Assembly: GCF_035762905.1 (NCBI RefSeq) | Contig: NZ_DASUCC010000121.1 | Span: forward strand, 8,103-72,102 | Source: DASYTH01 sp035762905 | GTDB lineage: Bacteria; Actinomycetota; Actinomycetes; Mycobacteriales; Pseudonocardiaceae | DNA: 64,000 bases | Reading direction: 5' to 3' | Part shown: positions 24,884 to 32,904 of the stretch, piece after piece | How positions within the stretch are numbered: the stretch's first letter is position 1 | Layout: the number at the start of each line of letters is the position of its first letter | The notes under the pieces: model-generated | What the model was told of the DNA's origin: nothing | What the model saw: only the letters and a program-made list of their open reading frames with translations | The model's database searches: none | Made by a program: the position numbers and the translations under genes

Positions 24884-26254
24884 ATGGCTCCGTCGTCCCA
24901 ACCGGTCGAGCCGGCGCAGGACGCGCCGGCCGGTCCGCCCGCGGCGGACGGCGCCTCGGCCAACGGGTCCACTGTGGACTGGAGCCAGCTGCCGGACGCG
25001 GTCCGGGTCCGGCTGGCCGAGCTGGCCGCCGAGGCGATCGCGGTGCTGCCCCGGGTGGACATCCCGCAGCAGCTGCGCGCCGTGGCGCGGTTCGCGCCGG
25101 CCAAGCGGGCCCGGCTCGGCGGCGGCTCGATCGTGGCCAGCCTGCGGGACTCGGTGGCGTTCCGGACCGCGGTCGTGGAGTGGTGCCGGGAGCACCGCCC
25201 GGCCGTGCTCGACCTGGGCGGCGGGGACCCGGTCGCGGTCGCCGCGGCGGCGGTGCTGCTCGGGGCGGACAGTGCCGAGCACTACCTGGAGCTGGTGTCC
25301 CGCCGGGCGTCGGACGCGAACCTGCGGGCCGAGCGGGACGGCGCCGTGGCCAGGGCGGACCGGGCCCAGGCGGAGCTGCGCCGGATACAGGCCGAGCTGG
25401 ACGCCGCGCAGGGCGCCGCCGACCGGGTGCGGGCCGAGGGCGAGGTGGAGCTGGAGCGGCTCCGCAAGAAGCTGCGTGAGCAGGGCGTGAAGCTGCGCGA
25501 GGCCAAGGACGAGGCGGCCAGGGCGGTCGCCGCGGCGGATCGGATGCGCACCGACACCGCCGCCGAGCTGGCCGCGCTGACCGAGCAGCGGGACCGGGAG
25601 CGGGAGCGGTCCGAGCACGAGCGGATCAGAGCCGAGCGGGCCGAGGCCGACGCGGAGATCGCCCGGCAGTCCGCCCGGGAGGCCCGGCAGGCCGACGAGG
25701 TGCGGCTGGCGCTGCTGGTCGACACGCTGGACGGTGCGGTCACCGGGTTACGCCGGGAGCTGGCGCTCGGCGGGGCCGGGCCGCGGCCGGCCGACATGGT
25801 CCGCGGGGCCACCGCGGCGCAGGGCGTGGTCGGCCGGGTGGAGGATCCGGCGGCGCTGGACCGGCTGCTCGCGCTTCCGTCGGTGCATCTGGTGGTGGAC
25901 GGCTACAACGTCACCAAGACCGGTTACCCCGAGCTGTCCCTGTCCGACCAGCGGGACCGGCTGATCCGCCAGCTCGCCGCGCTGGCCGCCCGGACCTCGG
26001 CCGAGGTGACGCTGGTGTTCGACGGGGCCGGCGTGGTGGCCGTGCCCACCGCGGCGCCGCGCGGGGTACGGGTGCTGTTCAGCGACCCCGGGGTGCTGGC
26101 CGACGACGTGATCAGGGCGCTGGTCACCGCCGAACCCGAGGGCCGCCCGGTGGTGGTGGTCACCTCCGACCGGGCGGTGGCCGATTCGGTGCGCAGGCGC
26201 GGCGCCCATCCGGTGCCCTCCGCGGTGCTGCTGGCCCGGCTCGGCCGGGTGTGA
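24884..26254 (+). CDS. NYN/YacP-type PIN-like RNA-binding protein with coiled coil
   Basis: A 456-residue protein in three parts: an alpha-helical N-terminal region (about 25-150) with LADLAAEAIAVLPRVDIPQ-type sequence, a long Arg/Glu/Ala-rich coiled coil (about 150-290), and a C-terminal NYN domain of the YacP class (VHLVVDGYNVTKTGYPELSL, VTLVFDGAG, DDVIRALV, VVVTSDRAVADSVRRRGA) with the acidic residues expected of a PIN-like nuclease. YacP homologues (Rae1 in Bacillus) cut mRNA at the ribosome. Leaderless ATG 6 nt after TAGCCT. Confidence 0.85.
   Translation: MAPSSQPVEPAQDAPAGPPAADGASANGSTVDWSQLPDAVRVRLAELAAEAIAVLPRVDIPQQLRAVARFAPAKRARLGGGSIVASLRDSVAFRTAVVEWCREHRPAVLDLGGGDPVAVAAAAVLLGADSAEHYLELVSRRASDANLRAERDGAVARADRAQAELRRIQAELDAAQGAADRVRAEGEVELERLRKKLREQGVKLREAKDEAARAVAAADRMRTDTAAELAALTEQRDRERERSEHERIRAERAEADAEIARQSAREARQADEVRLALLVDTLDGAVTGLRRELALGGAGPRPADMVRGATAAQGVVGRVEDPAALDRLLALPSVHLVVDGYNVTKTGYPELSLSDQRDRLIRQLAALAARTSAEVTLVFDGAGVVAVPTAAPRGVRVLFSDPGVLADDVIRALVTAEPEGRPVVVVTSDRAVADSVRRRGAHPVPSAVLLARLGRV
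24967..24979. repeat. 13-bp palindrome GTCCACTGTGGAC (copy 3 of 3)
   Basis: Lies inside the YacP-like gene, encoding Ser-Thr-Val-Asp. See also 1568-1580 and 22050-22062. Confidence 0.5.
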
Positions 26255-26302
26255 TGGCCGGCCGGCGCGTGACGCGCGCGGACCGGGCGCGTTAGTCCAA
26301 GC

Positions 26303-28162
26303 GTGGATCATCGTGTGAAGTCTCGGCCCGACCAACGCAACCTCAGGGGCACCGTGACGTCACCCAGCCACAACCAACGGCCGATCCGCACCTTCGCTGG
26401 AACGCGACGACAGCGGTTGATTCCGGAGCGGCGGACCAGTGCGATCGCCGGGGTGGTGCTCGCGCTCGCGGTCAGTGTGCCCGGGGTGTCCGTGGCGCAG
26501 CCGGACCCGGACCGGATCGAGGCCGGGGTGGCGCCCGGGGCGCCGGTGCCGGACAGCCGGCCGGGCGAGGCGTTCGCGGACCCGAAGGTGGCCCAGCTCC
26601 AGCGGACCGCCTCCGACGTGCAGCGGGAGCTCGGTGACCTGGCGGCCCGGATCCACGAGGCCGAGGCGGAACTGCGCGCCGCGACCGACCGGCTCGGCCG
26701 GGCCAGGTCCGAGCGGGAGCAGGCCGACCGGGTGGTCGCCGCGCAGCAGGCCGAGGTCGACCGGTACTCGGCGGCGGTGTTCTCCGCCTCGGCGGCGCCG
26801 GGCACGATGCGCGTGCTGCTCACCGCGGACAGCCCGGAGAACTTCCTGGCCGGCGCCGAGTTGGTCGACCGGTTGCGGGTCGACCTGGACGCCCGGCTGA
26901 CCGCCGCCGTGCACCGCCGCGACGCCGCCGCCGCGGCCGAGGGCGCGGCGGCCTCGGCCGAGCGGGCCGCCGCCGAGCGGCGCACCGACCTGGAGCGGCG
27001 CACCGCCGACGCCACCAACCGGGCCGCCGCGGTGTCCTCCGACCTGCGCGGCGTGCTGGCCGCCACCGACGAGGCGGTCACCGCGCGCCAACGGGCCCAG
27101 CGGGAGCGCAACGAGGCCACCGCGGCCAACTGGCGGGCCTACACCGCCCGGCTCACGGCGGCGGGCATCGTCGCACCGCCGGCCGCGGCCCTGCGCGACC
27201 CGGCCCGGCTGCCGCCCGGCCTGCAACCACTGCCCGGCCCGGGCGGCGCCGCGTCGGCCCAGCTGCCCTCCGGTGAGCGGCTGCTGGTGCTGCCCGCCGA
27301 GACCATCCGCGCGGTCACCATGGCGGTGGATGCGCTTGGCCGGCCGTACGTGCCCGGCGCCGGTGGCGCCGGGCCGGCGGCCTACTCGTGCGACGGCCTG
27401 GTCGGCGCCGCCTACGCGGACCTGGCGGTGCCCGGGTCGGTCGCCGAGCAGCTTGCCGTGCTCACCCCGGTCGCGCTGGCCGAGGCGCAACCGGGCGACC
27501 TGGTGTTCGCCGGCCCGCCCCGGTACGGCGCGCAGAGCGTCGGGATCCTGCTGGACCAGCACACCATGCTGACGGCGGACGCCCGCCTGACCGGCGTCGT
27601 GGTCGCCGACCTGCCGGCCGGCGACAGCCTGCTCGGCGTCGCCCGGCCCGCCCTGCCGCACCGCGCCCCGGTCCCGGCGCCGGCCGCGACCGACGGCGGC
27701 CTGGCGTGGCGCTGCGGGGGAGTGGAGTTACCCCCGCGTACCCCCGGCGAGGCGGTCGCCGCCTGGGGCGGCTACCCGAACGGCTTCATCCCGATCGCCG
27801 CCCTGTGCCCCGCCGACCACGCCGGCCACATGCTGCGCTGCGACGCCGCCCAGTCGTTCCAGGCCATGAGCGCCGGTTACGCCGCCGTGGCCGGCCAGCC
27901 GCTCTGCCTGACCGACTCCTACCGCACCTTCGACGCCCAGGTCCGCCTCTACGCCGCCAAGCCCGCGCTGGCCGCCATCCCCGGCACCAGCAACCACGGC
28001 TGGGGCTTGGCCGTCGACCTGTGCGGCGGCGCCGAAACCGCCGGCACCCCGACCCACGCCTGGCTCACCGCCAACGCCCGCGCCTTCGGCTGGTCGAACC
28101 CACCCTGGGCGCGCCCCGGCAACGGCCGCGAGGAGCCCTGGCACTGGGAGTTCACCGGCTGA
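26303..28162 (+). CDS. secreted coiled-coil protein with degenerate NlpC/P60 domain fused to VanY-like M15 peptidase
   Basis: Up to 619 residues. After a signal peptide (about 45-65) come a coiled coil (95-280), an NlpC/P60-like domain and a C-terminal M15B carboxypeptidase domain (470-619). The NlpC Cys is kept (YSCDGL, C363), but the catalytic His is Ser412 (QSVGILLD) and the later His is Thr (MLTAD), so that half looks inactive. M15 zinc ligands are intact: SNHGWGLAVD (H565, Asp) and EPWHWEF. It resembles RipC in its N-terminal half and probably trims stem-peptide D-Ala in the wall. The start is uncertain: GTG 26303, 26315 or 26354, the last with an AGGGG ribosome binding site. Confidence 0.8.
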   Translation: MDHRVKSRPDQRNLRGTVTSPSHNQRPIRTFAGTRRQRLIPERRTSAIAGVVLALAVSVPGVSVAQPDPDRIEAGVAPGAPVPDSRPGEAFADPKVAQLQRTASDVQRELGDLAARIHEAEAELRAATDRLGRARSEREQADRVVAAQQAEVDRYSAAVFSASAAPGTMRVLLTADSPENFLAGAELVDRLRVDLDARLTAAVHRRDAAAAAEGAAASAERAAAERRTDLERRTADATNRAAAVSSDLRGVLAATDEAVTARQRAQRERNEATAANWRAYTARLTAAGIVAPPAAALRDPARLPPGLQPLPGPGGAASAQLPSGERLLVLPAETIRAVTMAVDALGRPYVPGAGGAGPAAYSCDGLVGAAYADLAVPGSVAEQLAVLTPVALAEAQPGDLVFAGPPRYGAQSVGILLDQHTMLTADARLTGVVVADLPAGDSLLGVARPALPHRAPVPAPAATDGGLAWRCGGVELPPRTPGEAVAAWGGYPNGFIPIAALCPADHAGHMLRCDAAQSFQAMSAGYAAVAGQPLCLTDSYRTFDAQVRLYAAKPALAAIPGTSNHGWGLAVDLCGGAETAGTPTHAWLTANARAFGWSNPPWARPGNGREEPWHWEFTG

Positions 28163-28253
28163 GCCGGGGCCGGTTCGAACAGGTGACCGAGAATGTCGGT
28201 GGCCGTCCGTAGAGTCCGCGCCAAGTGATCAGCGAGAGCTGAAGGAGTGGACG

Positions 28254-28448
28254 ATGTCGACCTTGATCGTGGACTGCGACAGCTGCGTGGTGCGTGGGCT
28301 GGCGTGCAAGGACTGCGTGGTCAGCGTGCTGCTGGGGGCGCCGCCCGCGGTGGAGCTGGACGACTTCGAGCGGCGCGCGATCGACGTGCTCGCCGGTGCG
28401 GGCCTGATACCGCGACTACGACTGGTGCCGGAGGAGCGATCGGCCTAG
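28254..28448 (+). CDS. small four-cysteine protein, 64 aa
   Basis: Begins MSTLIVDCDSCVVRGLACKDC: four cysteines in the first 21 residues as C-x2-C-x7-C-x2-C, a rubredoxin/zinc-ribbon-like spacing, followed by an acidic helix (ELDDFERRAIDVLAGAGLI). ATG with a strong AAGGAG ribosome binding site; a TAGAGT -10 lies at 28210-28215. It sits between two cell-wall hydrolase genes. A metal-binding or redox role is inferred from the cysteines only. Confidence 0.8.
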   Translation: MSTLIVDCDSCVVRGLACKDCVVSVLLGAPPAVELDDFERRAIDVLAGAGLIPRLRLVPEERSA

Positions 28449-28568
28449 CCGAGGGTCCGGTTTGCCGGATTTGGGCCGACTCGCCGGGTGACACGCCCGG
28501 CCTATTGAGTTCCATCGGTGAACGGTCATTGGCAATCGACGAACGGCACACGACCAGGTGAACGGGGG

Positions 28569-28584
28569 TGTAATCGTGATCACA
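28569..28584. promoter_or_regulatory. CRP/GlxR-type cAMP receptor protein site
   Basis: TGTAATCGTGATCACA matches the consensus TGTGA-N6-TCACA at 9 of 10 defined positions and contains the 8-bp palindrome GTGATCAC. It lies about 110 bp upstream of the expected ripC transcription start. CRP control of resuscitation-type wall hydrolases (rpfA) is established in mycobacteria and Streptomyces; its extension to this gene is inference. Confidence 0.55.
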
Positions 28585-28733
28585 GTGCGAAGTCGGCGCT
28601 GCTCCGTTGGGGTTCACCAGCGCGTTCGGCGCCTTTTTTCCACGGTCCGGTAGACGGCGTGACTCACTTTTCGTAACCTAGCCGAGATCTCGCGGCCGAC
28701 GGCCGTCAACCCCGAGGCGGCGACGCGGGATCG

Positions 28734-28822
28734 CCGCTGATTCGGCCTTGTCGGGAGGCTGGACCGGTATCCCCACGGTGGGGTGGAACCTGCGGAGATC
28801 CGCGGGTTCGCCTCGTCAGCGG
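28734..28822 (+). ncRNA. structured leader, candidate c-di-AMP (ydaO-like) riboswitch
   Basis: CCGCTGA (28734-28740) pairs perfectly with TCAGCGG (28816-28822), closing a domain that contains CCCCA/TGGGG (28771-28783) and a 10-bp hairpin (28786-28809). As in ydaO RNAs, the closing stem is followed by an ATTC-like strand, a TGGGGTGGAA stretch follows a hairpin, and CCTCG directly precedes the 3' strand of the closing stem. The domain is shorter than a typical ydaO element, and an alternative CGAGGCG/CGCCTCG pairing exists. ydaO switches commonly precede actinobacterial wall hydrolase genes. Confidence 0.4.
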
Positions 28823-28850
28823 TCCGAGACGAAACGGAGACCCCCGCGAC

Positions 28851-29918
28851 GTGTCGTCGCACAAAGCGAAGCGCGCAGTCCGTGGAGCCCTCAGCATCTC
28901 TGCCGTCATCACGACGGCGGTGAGCCTCTCCCCCGTACCGGCACTGGCGCAACCAGAAGCCCCCGCCCCCCCGACCACGGCGTCCGAAGCGCTCAAGCAG
29001 TACCAGGACCTGTCCGGCCAGGCCTCCAAGGTCAACGAGGACCTCCTCGCGGCACGGAACGAACTGGTCAACCGTCAGGCCGACCTGGACAAGGCAACGG
29101 CCGACCTGGCCAACGCCCAGCAGAGCGAGGCCGCCGCCAAGGCCCAGGAAGAACAGTTCCGCGGCACCGTCGACGCCCTGGCCAGCGCCTCCTTCCAGGG
29201 CGCGCGGTTCTCCAGCCTGTCGGCCCTGCTCACCGGCGACTCGCAGCAGGAGTTCCTGGACCGCGCCTCGGCGCTGAACATGCTCGCCACCGAGAACGCC
29301 CAGGCGCTGCAGGCGTACAGCAGCGCCGTGGAGCAGGCCGCCACGGCCCGCCAGCAGGCCACCGACGCCCAGAACCGGTCCCAGGAGGCCAAGGCCAAGG
29401 CCGAGGCCCTGGTCGGTGAGATCGACAAGGCCAAGGCCGACCTGGACGCGCGGGTCTCGGATGCCGAGAAGGCCTACGCCCGGCTGTCCGGCAAGGACAA
29501 GCAGGACCTGGTCGGTCCCGACGACCACGGCGTCTACCTGGCCCCGGCCGGCGCCGCCCAGGCGGCCGTGCAGACCGCCCTCGACCAGGTCGGCGACCGG
29601 TACGTCTACGGTGCCGAGGGCCCGGACCAGTTCGACTGCTCCGGCCTGACCATGTACGCCTACCGGGCGGTCAACGTCGGCCTGCCGCACTCCAGCCGGG
29701 CGCAGTACACGCTCGGAAAGCCGGTCAAGTCCGGCGAGTGGATCGCGGGTGACCTGCTGTTCTACGGCGGCAGCGCCGGCAGCATCCACCACGTGGCGAT
29801 GTACATCGGCAACGGCAAGCTGGTGCACGCCTCCACCTCCGGCGTGCCGGTCAAGGTGGCCGACGCCCCGTACGGCGGCGGTCGCGACTACCTCGGCGCC
29901 CGGCGCATCGTCGGGTAA
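28851..29918 (+). CDS. ripC: RipC-like peptidoglycan endopeptidase (NlpC/P60)
   Basis: A 355-residue secreted hydrolase: a signal peptide ending around ALAQ (residue 36), an N-terminal coiled coil (45-210) of the kind that binds FtsX in RipC, and an NlpC/P60 domain (235-355). The catalytic residues are intact: Cys263 in FDCSGLT, His in IHHVAMYIG and a third polar His in KLVHAS. It should cut the D-iGlu-mDAP bond of stem peptides. It matches Rv2190c and is the active paralogue of the gene at 26303. GTG start, long structured leader, and a very strong terminator follows. Confidence 0.9.
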   Translation: MSSHKAKRAVRGALSISAVITTAVSLSPVPALAQPEAPAPPTTASEALKQYQDLSGQASKVNEDLLAARNELVNRQADLDKATADLANAQQSEAAAKAQEEQFRGTVDALASASFQGARFSSLSALLTGDSQQEFLDRASALNMLATENAQALQAYSSAVEQAATARQQATDAQNRSQEAKAKAEALVGEIDKAKADLDARVSDAEKAYARLSGKDKQDLVGPDDHGVYLAPAGAAQAAVQTALDQVGDRYVYGAEGPDQFDCSGLTMYAYRAVNVGLPHSSRAQYTLGKPVKSGEWIAGDLLFYGGSAGSIHHVAMYIGNGKLVHASTSGVPVKVADAPYGGGRDYLGARRIVG

Positions 29919-29936
29919 GTCAGCCCAACGTGTTCC

Positions 29937-29968
29937 CTCGGGCCCGGTGCGTGCGCACCGGGCCCGAG
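29937..29968 (+). terminator. strong hairpin terminator after ripC
   Basis: A perfect 14-bp stem, CTCGGGCCCGGTGC paired with GCACCGGGCCCGAG, closed by a GTGC tetraloop, 18 nt after the ripC stop. No U-tract, typical of actinobacterial terminators. Confidence 0.8.
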
Positions 29969-29990
29969 TCGTGGTGGCTAACATCGCCCG

Positions 29991-31331
29991 GTGAGCAGCA
30001 GGGCGCGGTTCCGCGGCGGGCTGGGCGCGGCGGTGGCCGCCGCGCTGCTCTGCGGGCTCGTGCTGGTGTGGCTGCCGAGCGACCCGACCCCCGGCGCACC
30101 GCCCCCGGCCAGCCCGGGCCAGGGCCGCCCGCTCGGCGCGGTCCCCCCGCCCACCCCGGCCCAGTCCCGGGCCGACGCGGTCACCACGCTGCTGCGCGTC
30201 CGGGCCGACGCGCTGCTCCGCCGCGACGAGGCGGCGTTCCTGGCCACCATCGACCCGGCCGCCGACCCGGACTTCGCCGTCCGGCAGCGCGCCTTGTTCG
30301 CCCACCTCGGCGGGGTGCCGCTGGACGCGTGGGAGTACCACCTCGCCCCGGACGACGCGCTGGACACCTCGGCGATCCAGCGCGGCGGCGCCGACGAGCT
30401 CTGGGCGCCAGCGGTCGAGCTGCGCTACGCGCTGCGCGGCGCCGACCTGGTGCCGACCGGCCGGGCGATGGGCTACCTGTTCGCCCGCACCGGCGGCAAC
30501 TGGTACCTGCGCTCGGACACCGCGCTGGACGGACTCGGCCGGCACACCTGGCGCGGGCCATGGGACTTCGGGCCGTGCCAGGTCACCACCACCGGCAACG
30601 GCATCGTGCTGGCCCACCCGGGCAGCGAGCGGCTGGTCGAACGGCTGGCCCGGGAGCTGGACTCCTCGGTGGCGGCGGTGAGCAAGCTGTGGGGCACCGA
30701 CTGGTCGCAGCGGGTGGCGCTGCTGGTCCCGGACACTCCGGAGGAGATGCGCGCGCTGGTCGGCGCCGGGTTCCCGGTGGAGTCGGTGGTGGCCGTCGCC
30801 GTGGCCGACCGGGTCGACTCAGCGCGGCGCGCGGTCGCCGGCCAGCGCGTGGTGCTCAGCCCGACCAGCGCCAAGTCGCTGTCGGCGGCGTCGCTGCGGG
30901 TGGTGCTGCGGCACGAGATCCTGCACGTGGCGGCCCGGGCCGAGACCGTGGACGGCTCTCCGATGTGGCTGCTCGAGGGGTTCGCCGACTACGTGGGTTA
31001 CCGGGAGAGCGGGATCACCCTGCGACAGGGTGCCCCGGACCTGGCCGACCGGGTCCGGCGCGGCGACCTGCCCCGGGAGCTGCCGCAGGACCAGGACTTC
31101 CGGTCCACCGGCCGGGACCTGGACCTGGTCTACCAGAAGTCCTGGTCGGTGGCCCGGTTCATCGCGCAGCGGTTCGGCGAGGACCGGCTGGTCGCGCTGT
31201 ACCGCAGGCTGGCCGGGGCCGGGCCGATGTCGGCCGCGGAGACCGACGAGCTGCTCCGGGCGGCGATCGGCCTGGACCGGGCCGGCCTGGTCCAGTCCTG
31301 GCGGCAGTACCTGCACGACACGTTGGGGTGA
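29991..31331 (+). CDS. membrane-anchored gluzincin-type metallopeptidase
   Basis: A 446-residue protein with one N-terminal transmembrane anchor (about 9-27), a Pro-rich linker, an NTF2-like middle region (60-190) and a C-terminal peptidase-MA-like domain. HEILHVAAR is a HExxH zinc motif and LLEGFADYVG downstream supplies the third ligand Glu, as in gluzincins. It is predicted to act outside the membrane on an unknown substrate. GTG start 6 nt after TAACAT (29979-29984), leaderless. Lies between ripC and pimB, both envelope genes. Confidence 0.85.
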   Translation: MSSRARFRGGLGAAVAAALLCGLVLVWLPSDPTPGAPPPASPGQGRPLGAVPPPTPAQSRADAVTTLLRVRADALLRRDEAAFLATIDPAADPDFAVRQRALFAHLGGVPLDAWEYHLAPDDALDTSAIQRGGADELWAPAVELRYALRGADLVPTGRAMGYLFARTGGNWYLRSDTALDGLGRHTWRGPWDFGPCQVTTTGNGIVLAHPGSERLVERLARELDSSVAAVSKLWGTDWSQRVALLVPDTPEEMRALVGAGFPVESVVAVAVADRVDSARRAVAGQRVVLSPTSAKSLSAASLRVVLRHEILHVAARAETVDGSPMWLLEGFADYVGYRESGITLRQGAPDLADRVRRGDLPRELPQDQDFRSTGRDLDLVYQKSWSVARFIAQRFGEDRLVALYRRLAGAGPMSAAETDELLRAAIGLDRAGLVQSWRQYLHDTLG

Positions 31332-31353
31332 ACCCGGCCGGTAGGGTGCGCTG

Positions 31354-32490
31354 GTGCCGAGAACCTTGGTGGTGACCAACGACTTCCCGCCCCGGCCGGG
31401 CGGGATCCAGGCGTACCTGCACGCCCTGGCGACCCGGCTGCCCGCCCACGACCTGATCGTCTACGCGCCGTCCTGGCAGGCCCAGTCGGGCTCGCACCCG
31501 GAGTTCGACGCCGGTCAGCCGTTCGACGTGGTCCGCCACCCCGGCACGCTCATGCTGCCCACGCCCGCGGTGGCCCGCCGGGCCCGCGAGATCATCCGGT
31601 CCGAAGGCGTCCAGTCGGTGTGGTTCGGCGCCGCCGCGCCGCTCGGCCTGCTGGCGCCGACGCTGCGCCGGGCCGGCGTCCGGCGGATCGTGGCCAGCAC
31701 GCACGGCCACGAGGTGGGCTGGTCGATGCTGCCCGGCACCCGGCAGGCACTGCGCCGGATCGGGTCGACCACCGACGTGGTGACCTTCGTCAGCCGCTAC
31801 ACCCGATCCCGGTTCGCCACCGCGTTCGGTCCGCTGGCCGCGCTCGAGCACCTTCCGTCCGGTGTGGACACCGATCAGTTCCAGCCGGATCCGTTGGCGC
31901 GCAAGGAGATCCGCGACCGGTACGGTCTCGGTGACCGCCCGGTGGTGGTCTGCGTCTCCCGGCTGTGGCCGCGCAAAGGGCAGGACATGCTGATCAGGGC
32001 GCTGCCGCTGATCCGCAGGCGGGTGCCGGACGCGGCCCTGCTGCTGGTCGGTGGCGGCCCGTACCAGGCCCGCCTGATGGCCATGGCCGAGCAGTTGGAC
32101 GTGGCCCGGCACGTGGTGTTCGCCGGCCGGGTGCCGTGGCCGGAACTGCCCGCGCACTACGTCGCCGGGGACGTGTTCGCCATGCCGTGCCGCACCCACG
32201 GCCGCGGCCTGGACGTCGAGGGGCTCGGCATCGTCTACCTGGAGGCGTCCGCGTCCGGGTTGCCGGTGGTGGCCGGCCGGTCCGGCGGGGCGCCGGAGAC
32301 CGTGCTGTCCGGGGTGACCGGGCAGGTCATCGACGGGCGGGACCTGGCCGCGCTGGTGGACTCGGTCGCCGGGCTGCTGGCCGACCCGGACCGGGCCGCG
32401 CTGATGGGCGAAGCCGGCCGGCGCTGGGTCGCCGAGCACTGGCGGTGGGACGACATCGCCGGCCGCCTCGCCACCCTGCTGGCGGGGTAG
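31354..32490 (+). CDS. pimB: GDP-mannose-dependent alpha-mannosyltransferase PimB' (GT4)
   Basis: A 378-residue GT-B glycosyltransferase that adds the second mannose to phosphatidylinositol monomannoside on the cytosolic face. Signatures are TNDFPPRPGGIQAYLHAL at the N-terminus, the phosphate-binding region VVCVSRLWPRKGQDMLIRA, and the EGLGIVYLEASASGLPVV motif (family E-x7-E). It matches Rv2188c in sequence and place. GTG start, 6 nt after TAGGGT (31342-31347), leaderless. PIM synthesis fits a mycolic-acid-free actinomycete as well as mycobacteria. Confidence 0.92.
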   Translation: MPRTLVVTNDFPPRPGGIQAYLHALATRLPAHDLIVYAPSWQAQSGSHPEFDAGQPFDVVRHPGTLMLPTPAVARRAREIIRSEGVQSVWFGAAAPLGLLAPTLRRAGVRRIVASTHGHEVGWSMLPGTRQALRRIGSTTDVVTFVSRYTRSRFATAFGPLAALEHLPSGVDTDQFQPDPLARKEIRDRYGLGDRPVVVCVSRLWPRKGQDMLIRALPLIRRRVPDAALLLVGGGPYQARLMAMAEQLDVARHVVFAGRVPWPELPAHYVAGDVFAMPCRTHGRGLDVEGLGIVYLEASASGLPVVAGRSGGAPETVLSGVTGQVIDGRDLAALVDSVAGLLADPDRAALMGEAGRRWVAEHWRWDDIAGRLATLLAG

Positions 32491-32496
32491 CGCCGG

Positions 32497-32904
32497 TCAG
32501 CGCGGCAGCGCCCAGCTCTCGATCGCGGAGAAGTCCTCGTCGGCCGGTGGGGTAGGCGCGGACTCCGGCGGGGGTGCTGGCTCCTGCGCGGTGAGCAGGG
32601 CCAGCAGCGGCTCGCCGGCGACCGGTTCGAGGGTGGCGACCCCCTCGGCCAGCGCGGCCGCCGCCGCCTCGTGGGTGAGCCGGGTGAGCTCGGCGGCGAG
32701 CCGGTCCGGCGGCAGCCGCAGCGCCTCCTCGGACAGCTCGACGGCGATGATCATGCCGTCCAGGTTGACCGTCACCTCGATCCCGTTCGCGGCCGCCCGG
32801 CCGGTGATCCCGGCCAGCCGGTCGGACACCCCGTGCGCCCGCTCGGCCAGTTCCGCGCTGGCCGCGATCAGCTCATCGGTCGACATGGCCGCCGGGTCCA
32901 TCAC
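32497..32904 (-). CDS. YbaB/EbfC-like small protein of a secretion-linked cassette
   Basis: A 135-residue protein. Residues 10-100 follow the YbaB/EbfC pattern (helix, then IEVTVNLDGMIIAVELSEEAL, then a long helix), ending in a disordered Pro/Glu tail (PPPESAPTPPADED). In actinobacteria such proteins are often encoded beside ESX/WXG100 genes rather than recR, and may act as chaperones or nucleoid-like binders. The GTG at 32904 overlaps the upstream gene's stop (GTGA). Last gene of a four-gene minus-strand unit. Confidence 0.72.
   Translation of the reverse strand: MMDPAAMSTDELIAASAELAERAHGVSDRLAGITGRAAANGIEVTVNLDGMIIAVELSEEALRLPPDRLAAELTRLTHEAAAAALAEGVATLEPVAGEPLLALLTAQEPAPPPESAPTPPADEDFSAIESWALPR

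Larger units (their letters stand above)
28449..28850 (+). promoter_or_regulatory. 402-bp intergenic leader region of ripC
   Basis: This gap holds no credible gene. It contains a CRP/GlxR-like site (28569-28584), a short hairpin plus T6 run ending at 28639, a TAACCT -10 at 28674-28679 giving an expected transcript start near 28687, and a leader of about 160 nt with several mutually compatible and competing stems (28713-28822) ahead of the GTG of ripC. Base composition before 28680 is notably less GC-rich than the surroundings. Confidence 0.55.

Noticed and set aside
28596..28639. GCGCTG/CAGCGC hairpin followed by a T6 run, as an intrinsic terminator
   Set aside because: The stem is only 6 bp with a 16-nt loop, there is a 10-nt gap to the T-run, and no gene ends just upstream; probably A/T-rich promoter DNA.
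28558..28653. Possible 31-codon leader peptide upstream of ripC
   Set aside because: No ribosome binding site or leaderless -10 for its GTG, and basic, unconserved-looking sequence.
28614..30617. 667-codon minus-strand open frame
   Set aside because: Antisense to ripC and the metallopeptidase; no motif or ribosome binding site.
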